Source of the DNA: Vibrio mytili
Lineage (GTDB): Bacteria > Pseudomonadota > Gammaproteobacteria > Enterobacterales > Vibrionaceae
NCBI RefSeq assembly: GCF_000830505.1
Contig: NZ_JXOK01000004.1
Span: forward strand, 62,001-126,000
Direction: 5' to 3'
Length of the DNA stretch: 64,000 bases
Shown: positions 57,096-64,000 of the stretch, one piece after another
How the letters are laid out: each line of letters begins with the position of its first letter
How positions within the stretch are numbered: the stretch's first letter is position 1
Notes under the pieces: generated by a model
What the model was told of the DNA's origin: nothing
The model's database searches: none
Seen by the model: only the letters and a program-made list of their open reading frames with translations
Made by a program: the position numbers and the translations under genes

Positions 57096-57569
57096 AAACA
57101 CCCTTAAAAATTCTAAGCACAACTGGCTATACCAGTTAATTTTGAATTACTTCACATAGTGATGCAAATACTTTCGGGCGAACACATGTATCCTCAAACC
57201 CATTTATTTATTATTTTTCATAAACTTAACAATAAAACACCATTTTATTGGTGATTCGCAATTAGAGTTAATACTCTACAAAAATCGTTCATTTAAAGGT
57301 TTTTACGCACTGTCGCTGCCTTAACAAGCGTAATCACATCGGCAGAATGATCAAGTTATCTTATCGCTCATCCAACTCAGAGAAATAACCTTCAAAAATG
57401 TGGCTAATTATGGTTAAGAAAAACGCCAGTCAGCCGATAGTAATAAAAGTCAGTTTATGATGTTAAGGAAGACAACTATCACTGTGTAGAGATATGTGCA
57501 CATTTCTTGCTTAATTTCCCTTATTAACAAAAACAATATTTACAACTTTAGTGTCGGAGTAATGTTGAA
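57096..57569. other. Divergent promoter region of the MaoC gene and a chemoreceptor
   Basis: These 474 bp hold no gene. The DNA is AT-rich, as expected for promoters of two divergent genes. I see no strong inverted repeat with a T-run and no convincing small ORF. Confidence 0.4.
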
Positions 57570-59440
57570 ATGAGGTTTAGTCAAAAAATAGTCGCTGTAT
57601 CTTCAGCGTTGTTGATATGTGCTATCGGTACATTATCTATCTATCAGTTAAGTACCATCAGAACAGAATTGGAAGAAGTCATTGAAGATAGTTTGCATGA
57701 GCTTTCGCAAAGTGTGGCTCTTCGTGTAAGTGGGGAAATGAAAGCCAAACAAGATTTGGCGTTAGCGACAACAGAAAGCTTAGAGTTAGATCCAAACAAC
57801 CGTGAATATGTTAATAATGTGTTGTATAGACCAACCTTAAAAGGGTCTTTCTTAGCGATCGGCTTTGGATATGAAAGTGATGGTGCTGTTGTCGAAAATG
57901 ACGACGCTTGGGAACCTGACAGCAGTTATAATCCTCGCCTACGGCCTTGGTATGTTGACGCTAAGCGTGAAAAAGAACTTGTCGTCACAGCACCTTATGT
58001 TGATGTGTCGACTAAAAAGTCATCATTTCTATTGGAACACCCGTTCAGCAAAACGGCCGTTTTATCGGTGCCATGTTCTATGATATGACACTAGAGCCTT
58101 TGTCAGAGTTGGTCAACCAAGTTAACTTGTTTGATGCAGGTGAAATGCTGATCGTCGCTTCAGACGGCACCACAATAGCTCACACAAACAACGAGCTAAA
58201 TGGTAAAAAGCTAGATTCCTATTTACCACAAGCCAAGTTGAAAGAAGGCTACGATAAATTCGCGATTGACGGCACCCCATACATTGCGGTTTATAAATAC
58301 CTGCCTGAACAAAAGTGGTACGTCGTGGCGTTAGTTGACGAGAATAAAGCGTATCACGTAATCAGTGAAATTCGGAATAGCTCGATAGTAGGAGCGATTC
58401 TCGCTCTATTAGTCAGCGTTGTTTTACTAACCCTTGTAATCAAATACTTAATGCGCCCTCTTGATACATTGAGTTCAGCCATCGATGACATCGCCTCTGG
58501 TGAAGGTGATTTAACACATCGCCTCGATACCAATTCCGACGCAGAGTTCGCCCGACTGGCATCAGGATTTAATGTATTCACTGAGAAGCTTCAAGGTCAA
58601 ATCAAACAATCAATTCAACTGGGGGATGACATTAAGCATAATGCAGCCATTGCATCTCAAGATTTAGTGGTCTCATCCAAAGCCATTGAAGAACAGTTGA
58701 GTGAAGTTGAACAGTTAGCAACGGCAATGAATGAAATGTCTGCAACGGCGACAGATGTAGCGAACAATGCTCAAGGCGCAGCGCAGGCAGCTTCGGACGC
58801 AGACAATGAAACACAACACGGTGTCTCTGTAGTTTCTGAAACAACCGAAGCCATCAATCAACTTTCTTTACGCATTGAATCCGCTGTCGAAGAAGTCCGT
58901 GAGCTAGAATCCGCCACAAACAGTATTGAAACCATCTTACAAGTTATTAATGAAATAGCCGATCAGACTAACTTACTTGCCTTGAATGCGGCAATCGAAG
59001 CGGCAAGAGCCGGTGAGTCTGGGAGAGGTTTTGCCGTTGTTGCCGATGAAGTCCGTACACTGGCAAGTCGAACTCAAGCATCAACAACAGAAATTCGTAG
59101 CATGATTGAAAAACTACAGAGTGGCGCCCACTCCGTAGCCGCTGTAATGGGAGAAAGTAAGACGACAGCAGAAAACGTCGTTAGCAAAGCACAGTTTGCC
59201 AATGATGCCTTGCACAAGATTCGCGCGGCAATTCAACATATTAATGATTTAAACATGCAGATCGCATCTGCGGCAGAGGAACAAAGCTTGGTTGCCGAAG
59301 AGATCAATAGCAATACCTTTAAAATTCGAGATTTGTCATCTCAAGTGTCAGGTACGGCTAAAGATGCCACTGAATCAATGGCAAAAACCAACCAACATGT
59401 TCAGTCACAACATGAGATTTTAAGTCAGTTTAAAGTCTAA
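57570..59440 (+). pseudogene. Methyl-accepting chemotaxis protein with periplasmic Cache domain, frameshifted as written
   Basis: The first frame (57570-58088) gives the N-terminal membrane helix (IVAVSSALLICAIGTLSIY) and a dCache ligand-binding domain (YNPRLRPWYVDAKREKELVVTAPYVD in part). The second frame (from about 58019) continues [20 protein letters not shown], the second helix ([20 protein letters not shown]), a HAMP domain and the signalling tip [20 protein letters not shown] in part. One A missing from the run at 58014-58018 restores STKKVIISIG. The restored receptor has about 623 residues. It should sense an amino acid or organic acid in the periplasm; the ligand is unknown. ATG 57570 is preceded by GGAG. 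Confidence 0.88.
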
Positions 59441-59461
59441 TAGATTGTCCATTTAAGGTAT

Positions 59462-59497
59462 CCCCCCTAGTCAAAGTCAATTCTGGCTAGGGGTTTT
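59462..59497 (+). terminator. Terminator after the Cache chemoreceptor
   Basis: CCCCTAG at 59464-59470 pairs with CTAGGGG at 59487-59493, followed by TTTT. It lies about 25 bp after the receptor stop. Confidence 0.72.
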
Positions 59498-59589
59498 ATT
59501 CCAACGAAGTTTGTAAACAGCATCACAGCACGGAATTTTTTAATACTATCTTCGTCACGACCCCCTCCCTGTACCACACACAATGTTCG

Positions 59590-60057
59590 TTAAACCACGA
59601 TATTCGTAACAACGTCTGTCTTGACTGAGTTAGCGATAAAACAGTTTTCATGTGCCATATGGTGCATCTTTTCTAACTGTTCAAATGTTGGATTTTTATC
59701 ACCAGAGAATACAATCTTCGGGTTTAGCGTGACCTTTGAAACCCACTCCTTGCCATTTTCTCCTAACGTTAATTCTCCTTGTGCATCATCGTCATATGAG
59801 TCAATGACATAACGTCTTTTAGCTGCAATAGACAAAAATACCAGCATATGACAACTCGAAAGTGACGCGATGAACGCCTCCTCTGGGTCAATGTGTTCTT
59901 CTACGGACAGTGGCAGCGGCACGACATAGGGTGATGGTGAAGCAGGCACAGTCAACCCACCATCAAACTCCCATCTATGTGCGCGACTGTATTGATTGTC
60001 CTTAAAGCACTCATCAGGCTGACGTTGCCAATGAATACTAGCGGTGTGTTTACTCAT
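59590..60057 (-). CDS. OsmC-family peroxiredoxin-like protein
   Basis: The 155-residue protein has the OsmC/Ohr fold motifs PLSVEEHIDPEEAFIASLSSCHMLVFLS (in part) and ENCFIANSVKTDV. Both conserved cysteines, the first in SSCHML and the second in ENCFIA, are present, so peroxidase activity is possible. Such proteins reduce organic hydroperoxides or hydrogen peroxide. It is monocistronic on the minus strand. Confidence 0.87.
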   Translation of the reverse strand: MSKHTASIHWQRQPDECFKDNQYSRAHRWEFDGGLTVPASPSPYVVPLPLSVEEHIDPEEAFIASLSSCHMLVFLSIAAKRRYVIDSYDDDAQGELTLGENGKEWVSKVTLNPKIVFSGDKNPTFEQLEKMHHMAHENCFIANSVKTDVVTNIVV

Positions 60058-60430
60058 CTACATTCCTGTTAGTTTGTGACGTGAATAATCGTTTTTAATG
60101 TGGATGTTAGCTTGTGGCATAAATGTTAGCTGTTAGTTCGTCGCAAGCTTGTTAGCTAAACGACCCTAACAACCGTTCAAGCCACGTGATTTCACCATAT
60201 GCGATCAAATCAAAGATAGTGAAAAAAATGACACAAATAATGACTAACTTAAGTATGCGTAAAAGAATAAGCATGGTTGTTTCCGTTTATTTTTGTTGAT
60301 TATCAACATACTGTATTTTTTGTATAGCGGTAAAGCCATGATATTTCGTCTAGTGACGCATCTTGGCGTTAATTGCGTATACTTAAATAAGGTTTTTCGT
60401 ACGTGCCAGTCATCGCACAAGGAGGGTCGT
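60058..60430. other. Divergent promoter region of the OsmC and NfeD genes
   Basis: No gene is seen. TGTTAG occurs five times between 60067 and 60155 (60067, 60105, 60124, 60131 and 60150), an unusual local repetition. The open frame that runs upstream of nfeD from 60293 lacks a ribosome-binding site and is not used. Confidence 0.4.
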
Positions 60431-61820
60431 ATGAAACAAGTATGGAAATGGCTTCTAGCGCTTCTCATGTTTACCACTCCGGCAATGGCAGACACTATTT
60501 GGGTTGTGCCCATAAAAGGCGCAATAGGCCCTGCAACCAGTGACTACCTTACCCGTGAGCTAGAGCAAGCTCAAGCTGAAGGCGTCAGTCTCATTATTTT
60601 AAAAATGGACACACCAGGTGGCTTGGATAGCTCAATGAGAGATATTATCCACGCCATCACAACCTCGACCTCCCCCGTAGCGACTTGGTTGGTCCTTCCG
60701 GGTCAAGGGCTGCCAGCGCTGGGACTTATATTCTCCTTGCCAGTCACATCGCGGCAATGCAGAAGCAACCAACCTCGGCGCTGCCACACCTGTCGCACTA
60801 GGTGGTGGCTCCCCCACCTCGCCCATGCCTTCTTCCGATGATAGACAAGAAGCGGATACGGAAGAAAAACAAGATAATCAAGACAACAAAGAAAGCTCTG
60901 AAACAGTGCCTGCAAATACAGCGATGGAGAAAAAAGTCATTAATGATGCCAAAGCATACATTAAAGGACTAGCAAAGCTGCATGGCCGAAATGCCGAATG
61001 GGCGGAAAAAGCGGTCAGTGAAGCGGCAAGCCTTGACGCTCAAACTGCATTAGAGCTCAACGTTATAGACTATATAGCCAACTCTCCGGAAGAGCTGGTT
61101 CAACTTATCAACGGCAAGAGCGTAAAAATAAACAACCAGGCCGTGACATTGTCACTAAACAATCCGATCTGGGTTGAACGAATTCCTGATTGGCGGGCAG
61201 AAATGTTAGCGGTCATCACCAATCCAAATGTGGCATACATTCTGATCCTAATCGGTATTTACGGACTGTTATTAGAATTCTACAACCCTGGCGTAGGTTT
61301 GCCTGGAGTATTAGGTGGGATTTGTCTGTTGCTTGCGATGTACGCGCTGCAAATGATGCCAGTCAACTACGCAGGGTTGGGACTTTTGTTACTCGGCATC
61401 GCTCTCATGATTGCAGAAGCATTCAGCCCAAGCTTTGGTGTGTTAGGGTTAGGTGGCGTGGCGGCGTTCATCCTGGGATCAATATTCTTGATGGATAGCG
61501 ATTTGCCCGGTTTTCAGATCGCCCTGCCATTAATTTTTGGTATTGCTATCTTTTCTGTCGCTTTAATTGTGCTCACCGTCGGATTACTGGTAAAAATCCG
61601 TCGAAGACGTGTCACCACCGGGCTTGAAACATATCCGGGAAAAACCGCATTGGTCAGCGATGATTTTATTGATGGCGAAGGACGCGTGCAGATGAATGGC
61701 GCATTGTGGAAGGCAAAAACAGAGAAAGAACATGACGTAAAACAAGGTGAGCACGTCATCATTGTCGATGTTAAAGGACTGACTTTAACCGTCAAACCCA
61801 AAGACACCTTAAAACAATAG
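60431..61820 (+). pseudogene. NfeD-type membrane serine protease (ClpP class), two frameshifts as written
   Basis: The start ATG 60431 (MKQVWKWLLALLMFTTPAMA, signal peptide) follows GGAGGG. The first part has the ClpP-like fold with KMDTPGGLDSSMRDII. Two single-base losses, in GG at 60687-60688 and in G at 60759, displace the frame for about 24 codons. Restoring both gives WVGPSGSRAASAGTYILLAS, with the catalytic serine motif SAG, then IAAMAEATNLGAATPVALGG. The second half (after about residue 230) has four or five membrane helices and a final OB-fold NfeD domain (TALVSDDFIDGEGRVQMNGALWK in part). The restored length is about 463 residues. It is followed by its usual partner, a slipin. Confidence 0.88.
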
Positions 61821-61829
61821 GAGGCATTT

Positions 61830-62621
61830 ATGATGCTCTATACTGTCGGTGTTGTGTTAGTGCTGCTCTTTGCACTTGCGACACAAGTGTTCAAAGTGCT
61901 GCGAGAATATGAACGTGGTGTCGTGTTTTTTCTCGGTCGATTCCAAGAAGTGAAAGGACCAGGCTTGATTATTCTCATTCCTTTTATCCAACAAATGGTG
62001 CGAGTAGATTTACGTACTGTGGTGTTAGACGTTCCGACACAAGACCTGATAACCAAAGATAACGTATCCGTTCGAGTAAATGCGGTAGTCTACTTCCGTG
62101 TCGTCGACCCTCAAATGGCAATCAACAACATAGAAAGCTACAGCGATGCAACCAGCCAGCTGTCGCAAACTACATTGCGTTCTGTATTAGGCCAGCATGA
62201 ATTGGATGAGCTACTTTCCGAACGAGAGCGGCTCAACAAAGATTTGCAAGCTATCTTAGATCAACAAACCGATGACTGGGGCATAAAAATCGCGACAGTC
62301 GAAGTCAAACATGTTGATCTCAATGAAAACATGGTACGGGCGCTGGCAAGACAAGCGGAAGCGGAGCGGAACCGTCGCGCAAAAGTAATTCATGCTACTG
62401 GTGAATTAGAAGCATCAAAGAAATTGAAAGAAGCCGCGCAAATGCTTAATCAAGCACCGAATGCTTTGCAATTACGCTACATGCAAACATTAACCGAAAT
62501 AACCACCGATAAAACGTCAACCATCATTTTCCCAATGCCGATCAATTTAGTGGAAGCGGTGCAAGACATTGCCAAGGCGGTAAAAACTGACAAAACACCT
62601 AAAGAGTCAGGGCAAGAATGA
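61830..62621 (+). CDS. Slipin (stomatin-like SPFH-domain membrane protein)
   Basis: The 263-residue protein begins with a membrane hairpin/helix ([19 protein letters not shown]) and the SPFH domain starts [23 protein letters not shown] (in part). The conserved [33 protein letters not shown] block (in part) is the stomatin signature. A C-terminal coiled coil contains [22 protein letters not shown] precedes the ATG; a second in-frame ATG follows directly. In this operon type NfeD is thought to cleave the slipin C-terminus and both may organise membrane microdomains. The end is followed by a hairpin. Confidence 0.94.
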   Translation: MMLYTVGVVLVLLFALATQVFKVLREYERGVVFFLGRFQEVKGPGLIILIPFIQQMVRVDLRTVVLDVPTQDLITKDNVSVRVNAVVYFRVVDPQMAINNIESYSDATSQLSQTTLRSVLGQHELDELLSERERLNKDLQAILDQQTDDWGIKIATVEVKHVDLNENMVRALARQAEAERNRRAKVIHATGELEASKKLKEAAQMLNQAPNALQLRYMQTLTEITTDKTSTIIFPMPINLVEAVQDIAKAVKTDKTPKESGQE

Positions 62622-62647
62622 CGATAAACTGATTTAGATTGGAATAA

Positions 62648-62682
62648 CCTCAAGATACCGAGTTATATTCAGTATCTTGAGG
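62648..62682. terminator. Inverted repeat between the slipin and choV genes
   Basis: CCTCAAGATAC at 62648-62658 pairs with GTATCTTGAGG at 62672-62682, an 11-bp perfect stem with a 13-base loop. There is no T-run, so terminator function is only likely from its place between convergent genes. Confidence 0.55.
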
Positions 62683-62699
62683 CTATAGATCATGCTTTG

Positions 62700-63884
62700 T
62701 TATGCGACTTGCTTAGACTTAAAGTTACCCAGCAAAGCGTCGTAAAGTTCGTTGTCACTTAGAATGCCGACTAATTGGTTATTTTCTACCATTAATAGTG
62801 GGTAGTTACTGCGTTGTTTAAGCTCAATCGCATCGCGCATACTGATATCCGGGCTCGTTTGAACTATTGTATTCGCCTTTACATCGCTTAAGTTGGAGGA
62901 CCCCGTCACCCACTCTACTAAAGATTTGTCTGAATCAACCAAACTCAATCCATTCATGTCTTGGTTTAACCAAATATTCTCAACTGGGCAGACACAAACG
63001 CATTGTGCTTTCTTCTCTAGACTCTCGCTTGATTGCATTAAAGAACGACCTTTTAACACATTAAGCGGGTTAGTATGAGCAACAAAATCTGCGACATATT
63101 CCGTTTCTGGAGCAAGAATGATTTGTTCTGGCTTCCCATGCTGGATAAGTTTTCCCGACTCCATAATGGCAATGTTATTACCAATTTTCAGTGCTTCGTC
63201 TAAATCATGGCTCACAAATAGAATCGTTTTGTTAAGTTTCTTCTGTAGTAAGATCAATTCATCTTGAAGCTGCGCACGAATGAGAGGGTCAAGCGCTGAA
63301 AATGGTTCATCCATGAGTAAGATATCCGTATCCATCGCAAAGGCACGGGCCAAACCGACGCGTTGTTGCATACCACCGGACAACTCATGAGGGAACTTCG
63401 ACTCCCAATCAGACAAACCGACCATTTCTAATTGTTCGCGGGCCTTTTGACGACGTTCTGTTTTGCTAATCCCCTGCATTTCCAATCCAAATGCCACGTT
63501 ATCCAAAACAGTTAGCCAAGGCATTAAGGCAAATTTTTGAAATACCATCGAAACTCGGTGAGTGCGTAGGTGGCGCAATAGCTGCTCATCACAGTTGGCT
63601 AACTCTACCATATCCTCACCGTCTTTAATTTTTAACGAGCCACGAGAGATCTCATTAAGCCCATTTACGGTGCGCAATAGACTAGACTTACCAGAACCAG
63701 ACAGTCCCATCAGAACACAAATTTCGCCTTGTTCAACGGTTAAAGACACATTGTCAACACCGACAACTTGTCCTGCTTCGTCAATAATTTGTTGTCGTGA
63801 CTTACCCTGATCAAGTAACGCCAGCGCTTGTGCTGGTTTCTGCCCAAACACGACATCCAAATTTTCAATCGTAATAGCGTCCAT
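62700..63884 (-). CDS. choV: Choline/glycine betaine ABC transporter ATP-binding protein (ChoV/ProV-type)
   Basis: The 394-residue ATPase has an N-terminal helical segment characteristic of ProV/OpuAA, with Walker A GLSGSGKSS at about residues 60-68, signature LSGGMQQRVG and Walker B ILLMDEPFSALDPL. The C-terminal part (about 280-390) resembles a CBS pair; the end contains YPLLMVENNQLVGILSDNELYDALL. These tandem CBS domains sense ionic strength in osmoprotectant importers. It drives choline or betaine uptake through ChoW. The stop of choW lies 2 bp upstream of its start, as in the betIBA-choXWV operons of vibrios. Confidence 0.9.
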   Translation of the reverse strand: MDAITIENLDVVFGQKPAQALALLDQGKSRQQIIDEAGQVVGVDNVSLTVEQGEICVLMGLSGSGKSSLLRTVNGLNEISRGSLKIKDGEDMVELANCDEQLLRHLRTHRVSMVFQKFALMPWLTVLDNVAFGLEMQGISKTERRQKAREQLEMVGLSDWESKFPHELSGGMQQRVGLARAFAMDTDILLMDEPFSALDPLIRAQLQDELILLQKKLNKTILFVSHDLDEALKIGNNIAIMESGKLIQHGKPEQIILAPETEYVADFVAHTNPLNVLKGRSLMQSSESLEKKAQCVCVCPVENIWLNQDMNGLSLVDSDKSLVEWVTGSSNLSDVKANTIVQTSPDISMRDAIELKQRSNYPLLMVENNQLVGILSDNELYDALLGNFKSKQVA

Positions 63885-63886
63885 GA

Positions 63887-64000
63887 TTATGCTTCCTTCT
63901 GATTTGGTGCTTTACACAAGCGGTCAAGAATGATTGCAACGAGAACGATAGCCAGTCCAGCTTCAAAACCTTGCGAAATGTTTACGGTGTTCAATGCGCG
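63887..64000 (-). CDS. choW: Choline ABC transporter permease, C-terminal part (gene leaves the right edge)
   Basis: The minus-strand frame entering from the right edge reads LNTVNISQGFEAGLAIVLVA then IILDRLC and ends KAPNQKEA at the TAA 63887-63889. This is the C-terminal end of ProW/ChoW permeases, whose last helix reads GFEAGLAIVLLAIILDR. Only 37 codons are in the window. It is immediately upstream of choV, so the operon continues to the right. Confidence 0.85.
   Translation of the reverse strand, partial: RALNTVNISQGFEAGLAIVLVAIILDRLCKAPNQKEA

Noticed and set aside
1..64000. CRISPR array, insertion sequence, prophage, tRNA or rRNA
   Set aside because: I saw no spaced direct repeats, transposase, phage structural gene or recognisable RNA gene anywhere in the window.

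Overview
The window reads as part of a Vibrio genome, most likely chromosome II of a Harveyi-clade species. The inference rests on gene content and order: a TonB-ExbBD-HutBCD haem-uptake locus next to hutA/hutX/hutZ, a divergent deaD/rnb pair close to an orphan PstS-like gene, a stand-alone acetate kinase, the choline transporter choWV, and many chemotaxis and cyclic-di-GMP genes. I see no rRNA, tRNA, CRISPR array, insertion sequence or prophage. The DNA is densely coding, with short AT-rich gaps and many hairpin terminators.

Layout. 0-4.6 kb: the 3' end of a leuA-like gene, an AraC regulator, a beta-propeller lactonase, a Ca2+/Na+ antiporter, a decayed uppP fragment and a small cysteine-cluster protein. 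4.7-9.1 kb: a two-gene signalling operon, a large MHYT-PAS-PAS hybrid histidine kinase overlapping an HD-GYP response regulator. 9.3-11.1 kb: a TetR repressor divergent from an old-yellow-enzyme gene, with two palindromic operators between them. 11.2-19.5 kb: haem uptake. hutA, hutZ and hutX lie on the minus strand and tonB-exbB-exbD-hutB-hutC-hutD on the plus strand, around a Fur-box-like site. 19.6-20.7 kb: a second, broken flavin oxidoreductase. 20.9-25.7 kb: cyoABCDE, the cytochrome bo3 quinol oxidase and its haem O synthase. 26.3-39.3 kb: branched-chain amino acid catabolism. Seven ivd-type genes for valine/isoleucine (thiolase, mmsA, acyl-CoA dehydrogenase, enoyl-CoA hydratase, HIBYL-CoA hydrolase, mmsB, SDR) are divergent from liuR-liuA-liuB-liuC-liuE for leucine. 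The expected liuD (biotin subunit of methylcrotonyl-CoA carboxylase) is absent. 39.3-48.6 kb: a DMT exporter, a PAS chemoreceptor, two LysR/target pairs, an SDR, a quinone reductase with a small ParS/MbcA-type antitoxin-like protein, and acetate kinase. 48.9-59.4 kb: a GGDEF-EAL protein, deaD, rnb, a DUF3024-like protein, a PstS-like protein, a MaoC hydratase and a Cache-type chemoreceptor. 59.6-64 kb: an OsmC protein, an NfeD-slipin operon and choV with the tail of choW.

The most important caution is that at least eleven reading-frame breaks in nine genes are each explained by exactly one missing base, always where a run of two or more identical bases would be one shorter. They hit otherwise well-conserved genes (exbB, rnb, nfeD, mmsB and others). 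A consensus error of the underlying assembly is a better explanation than real gene decay, so broken genes are annotated with both the observed and the restored reading. Where the frame is badly disrupted the type is given as pseudogene, meaning only broken as written.

I did not find a clearly novel defence, secretion or mobile system. The observations most worth checking are the missing liuD, the MHYT kinase/HD-GYP pair, the paired TetR operators, the orphan antitoxin-like gene and the uppP remnant.
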